Source of the DNA: DASRFR01 sp035651455
GTDB taxonomy: Bacteria > Acidobacteriota > Terriglobia > Terriglobales > Acidobacteriaceae
Assembly (NCBI GenBank): GCA_035651455.1
Contig: DASRFR010000058.1
Span: 372,001 to 436,000, forward strand
Length of the DNA stretch: 64,000 nt
Direction: 5' to 3'
Shown here: positions 1 to 8,619 of the stretch, piece after piece
How positions within the stretch are numbered: position 1 is the stretch's first letter
Layout: each line of letters starts with the position of its first letter
The notes under the pieces: model-generated
What the model saw: only the letters and a program-made list of their open reading frames with translations
What the model was told of the DNA's origin: nothing
Databases searched by the model: none
Made by a program: the position numbers and the translations under genes

Positions 1-990
1 GTTCAGCACCGCCAGGTTACCCGTGAGAAAACCGGGATACGTAGGCGATTCCCCTCGTCGCTGCCCTTCGTAGTTCAGGAAAAAGAACGTCTGGTCCTTG
101 CGGATCGGGCCCCCAAGCGTGCCGCCAAACTGATTTTGCCGCAGCGCGAAGGGTTGCGGACGGGGTTGCAGCAGCGAGCGCGAATCCGTAGCGCTGTTTT
201 GAAAGTAGTCATACACCGAGCCGTGCAAAGAATTGGTTCCCGACTTCGTCACGATGTTGACGATGCCCCCCAGCGCGCGTCCATATTCGGCGCCAAACCC
301 GTTGTTCACCACGCGAAACTCGCTCACTGACTCCTGCGGTGGAGTCGCGCGTTGCGACCCCGTGACCGTATTGATCGTGTCCGCCCCGTCGACCGTAACA
401 ATGTTGCTGAGGTCGCGCATACCTCCAAATGACACCCGCGTTACTTCAAACTCGGTAATGGTTGACTGCAAGCTGGTGCGTCCCGTCGCCACCCCGGGTG
501 TGAGCAGCGCGAAGTCGGTAAACAGGCGTCCGCTGATCGGCAATGACTCGATTTGCTTGGTGTCGATGACCTGGCTGATTTCTGTCCGCGTCGGCTCAAC
601 CGGTGGCACTTCTGTGCTGACCGTCACCGTTTCGCCCACACTGGCGACTTTCAACGTGACATTTACGGTCGCGGTCTGTCCCACGCTCAAACGGATTCCG
701 GTTTCTGTGAACTTGGCAAATCCGGAGGAGAGCACTGTCAATTCGTATTGTCCGGGAGGCAAATTGGGAACCAAATAGTAACCCACATCGTTGGTCGTCG
801 TCGTGAACGCCTGGTTGCGGTCGGTTTGGCGAAGAGAAAGTTGTGCCTTCACGATGGCTCGCCCACTCTCGTCGAGGACTGTGCCGTTCAATTGTGCGAA
901 GCTCACCGTAGCTTGGGGAAAAGCCTGGGGTACCAGCAGGGCCGCCAGAATCGGGAACAGCAGAACGACCAACAACGAGCGTGATCGCAT
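1..990 (-). CDS. TonB-dependent receptor, Oar-like, N-terminal part (runs off window edge)
   Basis: Frame is open for 330 codons from an ATG at 990 to the window edge, so the gene is partial (C-terminal barrel missing). The start has a strong Shine-Dalgarno (AAAGGGGG, 7 nt upstream). A hydrophobic signal peptide covers about residues 1-26. A carboxypeptidase-regulatory beta-sandwich follows at about 30-115 (LNGTVLDESG, LPPGQYELTV), then a TonB plug domain (VTVDGADTINTVTG, GAEYGRALGGIVNIVTKSGTN). This architecture is typical of acidobacterial Oar-like outer-membrane receptors that import large ligands such as oligosaccharides or peptides; the ligand here is unknown. Two identical palindromes lie upstream (1020-1031, 1181-1194) and may be operator sites. 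Confidence 0.9.
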   Translation of the reverse strand, partial: MRSRSLLVVLLFPILAALLVPQAFPQATVSFAQLNGTVLDESGRAIVKAQLSLRQTDRNQAFTTTTNDVGYYLVPNLPPGQYELTVLSSGFAKFTETGIRLSVGQTATVNVTLKVASVGETVTVSTEVPPVEPTRTEISQVIDTKQIESLPISGRLFTDFALLTPGVATGRTSLQSTITEFEVTRVSFGGMRDLSNIVTVDGADTINTVTGSQRATPPQESVSEFRVVNNGFGAEYGRALGGIVNIVTKSGTNSLHGSVYDYFQNSATDSRSLLQPRPQPFALRQNQFGGTLGGPIRKDQTFFFLNYEGQRRGESPTYPGFLTGNLAVLN

Positions 991-1019
991 AATCTACCCC
1001 CTTTGCAATCTCTTCGAGC

Positions 1020-1031
1020 GAACGTCCGTTC
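1020..1031. promoter_or_regulatory. Palindromic operator-like site, copy 1
   Basis: GAACGTCCGTTC is a perfect inverted repeat (GAACG/CGTTC, 2-nt centre) placed 30 nt upstream of the receptor start codon, close enough to act on its promoter or leader. The same 12-mer recurs at 1181-1194. The symmetry suits a dimeric repressor such as TetR- or LexA-type proteins; the actual regulator is unknown and none is encoded alongside. Confidence 0.5.
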
Positions 1032-1180
1032 TACTCAGCCTGCCGACAAGAGAACACACATACTTTTCGCCTTGGGGCTAAGGAGACTTGATTGTGAAAT
1101 ATTTCGAGAATCGGAGACGACGCATATAGCCTGTCATCGACGTGCTAACGGCACGCGACGGAAAACTCCTGCTTTCCTAT

Positions 1181-1194
1181 CGAACGTCCGTTCG
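1181..1194. promoter_or_regulatory. Palindromic operator-like site, copy 2
   Basis: CGAACGTCCGTTCG is a perfect 6-bp inverted repeat with a 2-nt centre, identical in its core to the site at 1020. It fits CGAAC-N4-GTTCG, as does the site at 15129 before the hydrogenase operon. Two copies before one gene suggest cooperative or looping control of the TonB receptor; this is inferred from sequence symmetry only. Confidence 0.5.
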
Positions 1195-1301
1195 CTGAGC
1201 ACCTGAGTCGCACTATTGTGCACAAGTCCATACTGCTGTCAAGACAAATGCGAGTTGTCGCAGACTCTGTACATAACACCGGAACTGCCGGCCTAACCCG
1301 A

Positions 1302-2411
1302 TCATGCCGCCGAATGCGCGATGGGCGCCTCTTTACCCCACACCTCGCGAGCCGTTTCAGCTACCAGGCGAAGCTTTGCCTCTTGCTCCTGCGCGCTTAG
1401 TAAATTGCCTTCCAGCGTAGACGCGAAGCCGCATTGCGGGCTCAGCGCCAAATGTTGCAACGGCATGTAAGCGGATGCCTCCTCGATGCGCCGTTTGAGC
1501 TCGTCCTTGCTTTCGAGCGCCGCTTTTTTTGAACTGACCAGTCCTAGCACGACCGTTCGATCTTCCGGAACTTCGCGCAGAGGTTCGAAGCCGCCGGAAC
1601 GCTGGTCATCGTATTCAAGCAAAAACCTGTTGAACGTGGTCTTTCGAAAAACACTGGTGATCGGACCGTAATCCCCGGCGGCATAAAACTTGCTCTGATT
1701 GTTTCCCCGGCATAGATGCAGGCCAAAAATGATTCCGGGGTGATGCCCGATGACCGCGTTGTCCATCTCGATGGAAAGATCCAGCAGGCGGTCAGGATCG
1801 TTGCCGCGCTGCCGGTAGCCTTCGCGCAATTGTGGATCGAGTAGTGCCGTATATTGCGGTGAATCGATTTGAATGTACGTGCAACCGAGGCGAATCAATT
1901 CACTGACTTCATCGCGCAGGATGTCGACCAGGTCAGCCAGGTAGGCATCCACGCTTGCGTACGCTCCCGCCGATTTCTTCGCATCGTAGTAGGCCGCCGC
2001 CTGCTGCGCGCTGATCATGCTCGTCTTGGCGGGATGGCTTGTCTTGGCACGCAAATACGTGTATTCCTCCGCGCAAAGCGGGCGCTTGCGGCGTAGTTTC
2101 GAAACCACCACCGGCCGCGCCAGCACCAACTCCTCCCCTTTTTCGTTCCGAAACGGAATTGCCCAGCCCCCGGTTTTGTCATAACCCTCGACGGCATCGA
2201 TCAGGTGTCCGTAGAAAGCGTACCGGCGCATCTCCCCGTCGGTAATCATTTCCAGGCCGGCGCGGAGTTGCGTCTCCACGGCTTCGTCCACGGCGCGATC
2301 TTCAATTCTTTTGAAATCGGCGTCGCTCAGCTGATTGGACGCAAATTGGTCGCGCGCCTCTTTCAGGTAAGCTGGTCGCAACAGGCTTCCCACCACGTCG
2401 CTGCGATACAC
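1302..2411 (-). CDS. Cobalamin-independent methionine synthase-like (MetE C-terminal domain) methyltransferase
   Basis: A 369-aa protein of the COG0620 / UROD-MetE-like TIM-barrel family. It is about half the length of full MetE, so it contains only the catalytic C-terminal type barrel. Zinc-ligand positions are visible: H232 and C234 (LHLCRG) and C327 (LSPQCGF). The GTG start at 2411 is chosen because AGGAGG lies 6 nt upstream; an upstream ATG at 2468 adds 19 unlikely residues. Short MetE-like proteins move methyl groups from varied donors to thiols, and the substrate here is not known. It is divergent from a VanA-type O-demethylase, so a link to methoxyaromatic metabolism is possible but unproven. 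Confidence 0.8.
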   Translation of the reverse strand: MYRSDVVGSLLRPAYLKEARDQFASNQLSDADFKRIEDRAVDEAVETQLRAGLEMITDGEMRRYAFYGHLIDAVEGYDKTGGWAIPFRNEKGEELVLARPVVVSKLRRKRPLCAEEYTYLRAKTSHPAKTSMISAQQAAAYYDAKKSAGAYASVDAYLADLVDILRDEVSELIRLGCTYIQIDSPQYTALLDPQLREGYRQRGNDPDRLLDLSIEMDNAVIGHHPGIIFGLHLCRGNNQSKFYAAGDYGPITSVFRKTTFNRFLLEYDDQRSGGFEPLREVPEDRTVVLGLVSSKKAALESKDELKRRIEEASAYMPLQHLALSPQCGFASTLEGNLLSAQEQEAKLRLVAETAREVWGKEAPIAHSAA

Positions 2412-2537
2412 GTTAGTCCTCCTGGGTTCGGTCCCACATGCGCTTCCCCACACGTTTCGACGCCGCAAAATCGCCCACAGCGCGCATCAATTTACCCCGA
2501 GATGAGTTCTCGTCACAAGCGCAATTTCTTTTTGGAT

Positions 2538-2556
2538 TTCGAACGAACTGTTCGAA
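2538..2556. promoter_or_regulatory. Palindrome in the divergent metE-like / Rieske promoter region
   Basis: TTCGAACGAACTGTTCGAA is a perfect 7-bp inverted repeat with a 5-nt centre. It sits midway in the 271-nt region between the divergent MetE-like gene (start 2411) and the Rieske oxygenase (start 2683), a natural place to control both. It resembles, but is one base wider than, the CGAAC-N4-GTTCG sites elsewhere in the window. Nothing else recognisable lies in this region. Confidence 0.5.
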
Positions 2557-2682
2557 TTTCAAGCCAATTCGCTGGTCCTGAGCTTGCATCCGCGCTCGTC
2601 TTGTCTCTCGAAACCGCGGTGTGGTCGGCTCTTCTAAGCATGACTTGACAGAGAAGGAGAGCAGGATAAGAATGCCGACCTC

Positions 2683-3732
2683 ATGGCTGAGAAACAAACC
2701 ATGTTTCTCGAGAACTTCTGGTATGCCGTGGCTTGGGACCACGAAATCAAACGCGCTCCGTTTGGGAGAACTATTTGCGGTCAGCAACTCTTGCTCTACC
2801 GGCAGACCAATGGCAGTATTTCGGCCTTCGAGGATTGCTGCCCCCACCGCTTACTGCCGCTTTCTAAGGGATTTCTGCAGGGCGACCAGCTCGTTTGCAA
2901 GTATCACGGACTCAAATTCAACGAAAGCGGTCAATGCGTATGGATGCCTGGCCAGGAAGGTATACATAAGGATACCCACTTACGCACCTATCCCGTCGCC
3001 GAGAAGCACAGGTTCGTATGGGTATGGATCGGAAATCCCGAACTCGCGAACGAGAACAGCATTCCCAACCTGCCATGGTGTTCCGATCCCGCATGGGTTT
3101 TCGAAGGAAGCACCTATCGCATCAACTGCAACTACCAACTTCTCGTCGACAACCTGATGGATCTGTCACACGAAACTTTCGTGCACCCTTCCAGCATTGG
3201 TCAGCATGAAATTTTGGAAGCGCCCATCAAGGTCACTTCCGACGAGCGTTCCGTCACTGTCACTCGCTGGATGTTCAATATCGATCCGCCGCCATTCTGG
3301 GCGGCTAACCTGCGCTCTTATTCCAAGTGCGATCGCTGGCAGATCTGCAACTTCAGCCTGCCCGCGAACGTCATGATTGATGTAGGCGTGGCACCTGCCG
3401 GAACGGGCGCTCCTCAAGGCGATCGATCCCAGGGCGTGACCGGGATTGTGGTGAACGCCATGACGCCGGAAACCGCAACCAGCACCTGGTATCACTGGGG
3501 CATGGCTCGTAATTTCCAGACCGATGACCGCGGTTTGACGTTTCGCATCCGGGATGGCCAGGCCGCCGTGTTTGCCGAAGATCTGGAGATTCTTGAAGCC
3601 CAACAGCAGAACATTCTTCGTCGTACCGATCGCCAGCTTCTCAACTTAAAAATTGACGCCGGCGGCGTTCACGCTCGCCGCTTGATTGATCGTGAACTGC
3701 AAAAGCACAGCGCGGCCGGGGCCCTGAAGTAG
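2683..3732 (+). CDS. Rieske [2Fe-2S] aromatic ring-hydroxylating / O-demethylating oxygenase, VanA-like
   Basis: A 349-aa oxygenase component. The Rieske cluster ligands are visible as C53-x-H55 (CCPHR) and C72-x2-H75 (CKYHG). The mononuclear iron site follows as D160-x2-H163-x4-H168 (DLSHETFVH). Length and layout match VanA, the vanillate O-demethylase oxygenase, which turns vanillate into protocatechuate plus formaldehyde with electrons from a VanB-type reductase. No reductase gene is present in the window. The start is uncertain: ATG 2683 lacks a good Shine-Dalgarno, and ATG 2701 (MFLENFWY) resembles the usual VanA N-terminus. The pca genes at 5937-8472 would process protocatechuate ring-cleavage products. 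Other substrates, such as phenoxy or methoxy aromatics, are possible. Confidence 0.85.
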   Translation: MAEKQTMFLENFWYAVAWDHEIKRAPFGRTICGQQLLLYRQTNGSISAFEDCCPHRLLPLSKGFLQGDQLVCKYHGLKFNESGQCVWMPGQEGIHKDTHLRTYPVAEKHRFVWVWIGNPELANENSIPNLPWCSDPAWVFEGSTYRINCNYQLLVDNLMDLSHETFVHPSSIGQHEILEAPIKVTSDERSVTVTRWMFNIDPPPFWAANLRSYSKCDRWQICNFSLPANVMIDVGVAPAGTGAPQGDRSQGVTGIVVNAMTPETATSTWYHWGMARNFQTDDRGLTFRIRDGQAAVFAEDLEILEAQQQNILRRTDRQLLNLKIDAGGVHARRLIDRELQKHSAAGALK

Positions 3733-3770
3733 TGGTAGGACCTGCAGAATGCTCCAACAGTTCCGGTCCG

Positions 3771-5921
3771 TCAGTTCGGTTTTGATCCAGAACTCAATGA
3801 GCCGCTCGCCTTAAGGCTCTGGTTGGCTCGGAAAATAACGTATTCGCGAATGGCTGCGGCATCTGCTTGCGACAATTCCTTAGCGAACGACACCATGCCG
3901 TTCGACTGCAATAGGCCGCCGCGCACGATGTAAAACCACTGATCGTTGCTTAAAGCGCTCGAGTAGCGCAGGTCAGGGAGCACTCCTCCGCTGACCGCAA
4001 CATCTCCGTGGCACCCGGCGCAGTAGCGCTGGAACAACTGCTTGCCTCGGTTGATTTCGGTCGCGCTTGCGCTCGAAGGCGGAGGGTTCAGCTTCGGCTG
4101 CTCTCCTTCCGGCAAAGGTGGCAATTTCGCGCTTCCCCCGATTTTGAAAGCCAGCAGTCGGCTCACATTCCGTACGCGTCCAGATGCGAATGATACTTCC
4201 CCCGTAGCCAGGGGAAAAACGCCGCCCCAACCGGCGAGTACCGCCACATACTGCTCGCCTTTCACCGTGAAACTTACAGGCCCCGCCATCACGCCGGTCT
4301 GGGCGTCGAACATCCACACTCGTTTCCCGTCCTCGGCCCGATAGGCTTCGAAGTGTCCGTCGGCCGTGCCCTCGAATACCAGATTTCCCGCCGTACTCAA
4401 CGTCCCGCCATTCCATGGGCCGGGCCGCGGCACTGACCACGCTTTTTTCTGCTGCACCGGATCCCAGGCGAGCAACTGCCCCTTAACAGTTTCGAGAATC
4501 GCCTTCTTGACATTTGGATCTTGCGGCATCCCGGCGGCGACCACGTCTATGCCATAATTCGCCGCAAGCTTCTTCGCCTCGAAACTCTCGGGAGACTTGT
4601 ACTTGAATCCCACGTCGTTCACTGGAAGATATACCAGTCCGGTCACCGGACTGTACGACATCGGTTGCCAGCTATGAGCCCCAAGAGGGCCGGGCACGAT
4701 GGGCGCCGGATCTTTGCCCGGATAGCGTGCGATCGCCGTCTCCATCGGCCGCCCGGTTTTCATATCGATGCCGGTCGCCCAATTTACGAATGTGAACGGC
4801 TTAGCCGAGATCAGGCTGCCCGTCGCCCGATCGAGAACATAAAAAAAGCCGTTCTTCGGCGCATGCAACAGTACCTTTCGTGATTGCCCGCCGATCTGGA
4901 TATCCGCCAGAATCATTTGCTGGCTGGCCGTGTAATCCCACATTTCGCCTGGCGTTTCCTGGAAATGCCACACGTATTCGCCGTTCTCTGGACGAATTGC
5001 CACGATCGACGAAAGAAACAGGTTGTCGCCGCCTCCCGGGCTGCGGATCCGCTGGTTCCAGGGCGAGCCGTTACCTACCCCCAGGTAGAGCAGGTCGAGA
5101 TCGGGATCGTACACAATGGAATCCCAAACAGTCCCTCCGCCCCCGAACTTCCACCACTGCCCGTGCCATGTCTTAACCGCTTTTTCCAGGATGGCGGATT
5201 CGAACGGCTTCGATGGATCTCCGGGAACCGTGTAGAAGCGCCAGTCAAGATTCCCGGTCTCCGCGTTATAAGCGGAAACATATCCTCGAACCCCCATCTC
5301 GGCGCCGCCGTTGCCGATGATGACTCTTCCCTTCACCACTCGCGGCGCGCCTGTGATCGTGTAGCGGCTTCGCGGATCGATCGTCAGTTTCTCCCACAGA
5401 GGTTTGCCCGACGTGGCATCGAGCGCGATCAATCGGCCGTCGAGCGTCCCGAAAAAAACCTTGCCCTTCCACAACGCCACCCCGCGATTGACGACATCGC
5501 AGCAAGCGTTAACGGCCCATTCAGCAGGAACCTTCGGATCGAACGACCAGAGCAGTGTTCCGCTCGCGGCGTTCAACGCGAACACTTTGCTCCACGCTGA
5601 CGTGAAATACATCACCCCTTCTGCGACAAGCGGTGTGGCTTCCTGCCCGCGATGAGTGTCGAGGTCGGAGAACCATGCCAATCCGAGTTGGCTTATGTTC
5701 TGCTGGTTGATTTGCGTCAGTGGGCTGAAGCGCTGCTCGTCGTAGGTACGGCCGTGAGTTATCCAGTCTCCCGGATGATCTTCTCCGCTGGCGATCTTCG
5801 CGCCATCGATCTGCGAAACCCGAAGCGGCTGCGAGTCGCCGCCCGCTTTCGTCTTCTGGCATCCTGCAGCGAATGCCAGGGACAAGGCCATCACGCTTAC
5901 AAAATCGCGCCCAGGAAACAT
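3771..5921 (-). CDS. PQQ-dependent quinohemoprotein alcohol dehydrogenase (lipoprotein)
   Basis: A 716-aa type II quinohemoprotein dehydrogenase. It has a lipobox-type signal (LAFAAGC, Cys21), an eight-bladed PQQ propeller with tryptophan-docking repeats, the vicinal-cysteine PQQ motif (NACCDVVNRG) and a C-terminal cytochrome c domain with CAGCH at 634-638 and a likely axial Met in GMVSF. Such enzymes oxidise primary alcohols or aldehydes in the periplasm and pass electrons to the respiratory chain through the heme. It lies 15 nt downstream of pcaL on the same strand, so it probably belongs to the aromatic-degradation operon and might oxidise a benzylic alcohol (inference). No pqq synthesis genes are in the window. 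Confidence 0.9.
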   Translation of the reverse strand: MFPGRDFVSVMALSLAFAAGCQKTKAGGDSQPLRVSQIDGAKIASGEDHPGDWITHGRTYDEQRFSPLTQINQQNISQLGLAWFSDLDTHRGQEATPLVAEGVMYFTSAWSKVFALNAASGTLLWSFDPKVPAEWAVNACCDVVNRGVALWKGKVFFGTLDGRLIALDATSGKPLWEKLTIDPRSRYTITGAPRVVKGRVIIGNGGAEMGVRGYVSAYNAETGNLDWRFYTVPGDPSKPFESAILEKAVKTWHGQWWKFGGGGTVWDSIVYDPDLDLLYLGVGNGSPWNQRIRSPGGGDNLFLSSIVAIRPENGEYVWHFQETPGEMWDYTASQQMILADIQIGGQSRKVLLHAPKNGFFYVLDRATGSLISAKPFTFVNWATGIDMKTGRPMETAIARYPGKDPAPIVPGPLGAHSWQPMSYSPVTGLVYLPVNDVGFKYKSPESFEAKKLAANYGIDVVAAGMPQDPNVKKAILETVKGQLLAWDPVQQKKAWSVPRPGPWNGGTLSTAGNLVFEGTADGHFEAYRAEDGKRVWMFDAQTGVMAGPVSFTVKGEQYVAVLAGWGGVFPLATGEVSFASGRVRNVSRLLAFKIGGSAKLPPLPEGEQPKLNPPPSSASATEINRGKQLFQRYCAGCHGDVAVSGGVLPDLRYSSALSNDQWFYIVRGGLLQSNGMVSFAKELSQADAAAIREYVIFRANQSLKASGSLSSGSKPN

Positions 5922-5936
5922 AGTTCCGGTTCTGAT

Positions 5937-7118
5937 TTATTTCGGTGTCGCCGATGCGCTGCTCTTCTGCATTTCCTCGTTGGCGATGTGAAACGCGGTA
6001 TTCGCTGCCGGCACACCCGCATAGATCGCCGTCTGCAGCAGCGTTTCCTTCAGATCGCAAGCTTCGAGGTCGCTCTGCAGGCCGGCGCGAAGGTGCAGTG
6101 TGAACTCCTCCCAGCGGCCCAGAGACGCCGCAATGGCCAACACCAGCAACCGGCGCACACGTCGGCTGAGACCCGGCCGCGTCCAGATTCCTCCCCACGC
6201 ATAGCGCGTAATAAACTCCTGAAAATCACGCGTGAAGTCATTGGCGCGCGCAATTGAGCTGTCTACGTGAGCGTCCCCAAGGATCGCACGTCGCACCCCA
6301 TAGCCGGCATCAATTGAATCGTTGGGTTTTTCTCCGCTGGGACGCACGAACTCCAACACTGCCATGCTGAACGATCGTGGCTTCTCGATGTTCGAAAGGT
6401 GCGCTGTAGGTAAACGCACTACTTTCGCCCCCGCAATGTCGCGGGCCAGCACATCGCCGTGCCCTTCCCAGGGAGTGGACGCATCCTGGTCCCCGACGAT
6501 GACGAGGGTTGGCATTCGCAGTTTGCCCAGCAGGGGACGGTTGTCCATGTCGCGCACCGCCGCGCAACACCCCGCGTAGCCGGTCGGGTCGGTTCCCAGG
6601 ATCACTCGTCGAATCGATTCGGCGCGAGGATTGTGCTCGGCTAGTGTTCTTGCCGAGAAGAACCTCTGCATGGCCATATCGACGATCGCTGCCATGCCCT
6701 TCTCCAGAACCGTCCGCCTGCGTGTCTCCCAATTCGACGCCGGTGGATGATACGGAGTCGTATTCGCGAGGATCAGGGCCGTGATCCTATCCGGATAATC
6801 TGCGGCGAGTCGTTGCCCGAGCATTCCTCCCAGCGAGAGCCCGCAGTACGCAAACTTTTCCACGCCCGCAGCATCCGCCACGGCTATAACGTCGCGCGCC
6901 AGCAACTCCATCGAATACTCGCCCGCAGGGCCGTCGGATGCGCCATGGCCTCGCGTGTCGTAGCGCAAGATTTGGAAATATGGGAGAAGAATTTCGACCT
7001 GCTCGTCCCACATGTTGTTATCGGTCCCAATCGAATGCGACAACACCAGCACAGGCCGGCCGGGTGTGCCCTCTAGCCGATAGAACAGTCGTGTGTTGTC
7101 GACCTTTGCATAAGGCAC
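5937..7118 (-). CDS. pcaL: PcaL: 3-oxoadipate enol-lactonase / 4-carboxymuconolactone decarboxylase fusion
   Basis: A 393-aa two-domain protein. Residues 1 to about 260 form an alpha/beta hydrolase (PcaD) with nucleophile S95 in GLSLGG, an acid in GDQD and the catalytic His in TAHLSN. Residues from about 280 to the end form a PcaC carboxymuconolactone decarboxylase domain (HLRAGLQSDLEACDLKETLL). The fusion performs two consecutive steps of the protocatechuate branch, giving 3-oxoadipate. The GTG start at 7118 has AGGAG 7 nt upstream and lies 1 nt after the pcaB stop, so the genes are translationally coupled. The D-then-C order is the same as in actinobacterial PcaL. Confidence 0.93.
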   Translation of the reverse strand: MPYAKVDNTRLFYRLEGTPGRPVLVLSHSIGTDNNMWDEQVEILLPYFQILRYDTRGHGASDGPAGEYSMELLARDVIAVADAAGVEKFAYCGLSLGGMLGQRLAADYPDRITALILANTTPYHPPASNWETRRRTVLEKGMAAIVDMAMQRFFSARTLAEHNPRAESIRRVILGTDPTGYAGCCAAVRDMDNRPLLGKLRMPTLVIVGDQDASTPWEGHGDVLARDIAGAKVVRLPTAHLSNIEKPRSFSMAVLEFVRPSGEKPNDSIDAGYGVRRAILGDAHVDSSIARANDFTRDFQEFITRYAWGGIWTRPGLSRRVRRLLVLAIAASLGRWEEFTLHLRAGLQSDLEACDLKETLLQTAIYAGVPAANTAFHIANEEMQKSSASATPK

Positions 7119-7119
7119 G

Positions 7120-8472
7120 CTATCGCTCCTTTTTCGACGTTCCCGCCCTCAGCCGTTCTCGAAACTGCTCCGCAACTCCGAGGTACTGGTCGGGCTCTTC
7201 CAGTGCGCGAATCGCCGCGGGGTCCAGATGCTGGTTCACTTCCGGCATTTCCGCCAATACTTCCGCTAAATGCCGTTCGTCTTCAATACTTTTGCTGGTC
7301 GCTTCCTGCAAAACTTTGTGAGCTCTATCTCGTCCCAGCTTAGGCGCCAGCATCATCATCGCGCGCTCAGCAAAGATCACGCCATGAGTTGCCTCGATAT
7401 TTGCTTGCATGCGCTCACGCCCGATTGAAAGCCCTTCTGCCACTTCTGTCATCGATGCCAATGCCACGCCCGTGGCTTGGATGATCGTGGCGACAATAGG
7501 CCACTCCGCTTGCCATCCGCCCACCGCCCGCTCGTGTTCTTGCACCATCGCCGATAAAAACGCCGCGACTTCGCCGGGAACTCGATGACTCGCAGCTAGC
7601 GTGAGTGCGCAGCCAATCGGATTGCGCTTGTGCGGCATGGTCGACGAACCGCCCCGGTCGTCGCCACCCGGTTCTGCGGCTTCGCCAATCTCACCCTGCA
7701 TCATCAAGCTGATGTCCCGTGCCATTTTCCCCAGGCTCGCCGTGAGAACGCCGCACGCGCACATCAATTCTGCCAACCGGTCGCGATGAGTATGCCACGG
7801 CGCTTCCGGCAAACTGAGATCAAGCTCGCGGGCAAGTTCCTGGCTGACTGCGAGCCCCTGCTCGCCAAGGGACGCCAGTGTCCCACTCGCACCGCCAAAT
7901 TGCAGCACCAGAGCGTCGTCGAAAGCCGCTTCCAGTCGTCGCTTTCCCCGTGCTACCGATCCCAGCCACCCCGCAGCCTTGAGCCCCAAAGTCACCGGCG
8001 GTGCTGGTTGCATCAGAGTGCGGCCCAGTAGCGTAGTTCCGGAATAGGCTTCGGAAAGATGAAGCAGCGCGTCTTCGAGCCGCGTCAAGCCGGCACACAA
8101 CGCTTCGCGTGCCCGTTTCAGGATCAGCATCAATGCGCTATCGGCGACATCCTGGCTGGTGGCCCCCCAATGCACATACCCGGCGGCGCTCGGATCCGAC
8201 GCCCGCACTTTCTCCGTGAGCGCCTTCACCAGCGGAATACTTAGGGTGCCAGCGCGGAAAGCGCCGTGTACGAGATCTGCCGTATCGAAACTATCGGCGG
8301 TCGCCGCTGCTGCAATCGCGTCCGCTCGGGAAGCAGGTATCACGCCGACGTTCGCTTCCGCTCGCGCTAACGCTTTTTCGAAATCCAGCATGGCTTGCAA
8401 AACGGAGGCGTCCGAGAACAACTCGCTGACCGGCTCCGTCGTGGCAAGGCTTTCGATGAGCCGTCCGCTCAT
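7120..8472 (-). CDS. pcaB: 3-carboxy-cis,cis-muconate cycloisomerase
   Basis: A 450-aa member of the fumarase/argininosuccinate lyase superfamily, identified by the loop signature GSSTMPHKRNP near residue 280. PcaB lactonises 3-carboxymuconate, the product of protocatechuate 3,4-dioxygenase, to 4-carboxymuconolactone, the substrate of the downstream PcaL. The start at 8472 (MSGRLIESL) has GAGAGG 6 nt upstream; extending to 8604 adds 44 residues with no family support. The operon order cupin-pcaB-pcaL-PQQ dehydrogenase is read from spacing: 1 nt to pcaL and 147 nt after the cupin gene. Confidence 0.92.
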   Translation of the reverse strand: MSGRLIESLATTEPVSELFSDASVLQAMLDFEKALARAEANVGVIPASRADAIAAAATADSFDTADLVHGAFRAGTLSIPLVKALTEKVRASDPSAAGYVHWGATSQDVADSALMLILKRAREALCAGLTRLEDALLHLSEAYSGTTLLGRTLMQPAPPVTLGLKAAGWLGSVARGKRRLEAAFDDALVLQFGGASGTLASLGEQGLAVSQELARELDLSLPEAPWHTHRDRLAELMCACGVLTASLGKMARDISLMMQGEIGEAAEPGGDDRGGSSTMPHKRNPIGCALTLAASHRVPGEVAAFLSAMVQEHERAVGGWQAEWPIVATIIQATGVALASMTEVAEGLSIGRERMQANIEATHGVIFAERAMMMLAPKLGRDRAHKVLQEATSKSIEDERHLAEVLAEMPEVNQHLDPAAIRALEEPDQYLGVAEQFRERLRAGTSKKER

Positions 8473-8619
8473 GCGTGCCTCTCCCGCGCAGGCACCTGCT
8501 CCACTTTCTGAGAGCTGACCATGAAAAGTTTTTCCAGGAAATTGCCCGACGTTAGCAGTCACCTTCCTCGCGCTGCCACTGACGCCCAACGCGCACGACA
8601 GCAAAATCGCATCCCGGCT

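Larger units (their letters stand above)
991..1301. other. Intergenic region upstream of the TonB receptor
   Basis: This 311-nt stretch separates the receptor start (990) from the end of the MetE-like gene (1302), both on the minus strand. I see no credible gene in it. It holds the receptor Shine-Dalgarno and two copies of a perfect GAACGTCCGTTC palindrome 150 nt apart. I could not define a convincing -35/-10 pair. Confidence 0.5.

Noticed and set aside
233..1081. Several plus-strand frames opposite the TonB receptor
   Set aside because: They are antisense shadows; the minus-strand frame carries a signal peptide and recognisable plug motifs.
1020..1194. LexA (SOS) boxes
   Set aside because: The spacing fits the Gram-positive GAAC-N4-GTTC box, but recN in the same window has no such site, and the target genes (TonB receptor, hydrogenase) are not SOS genes. 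Kept only as palindromes of unknown regulator.
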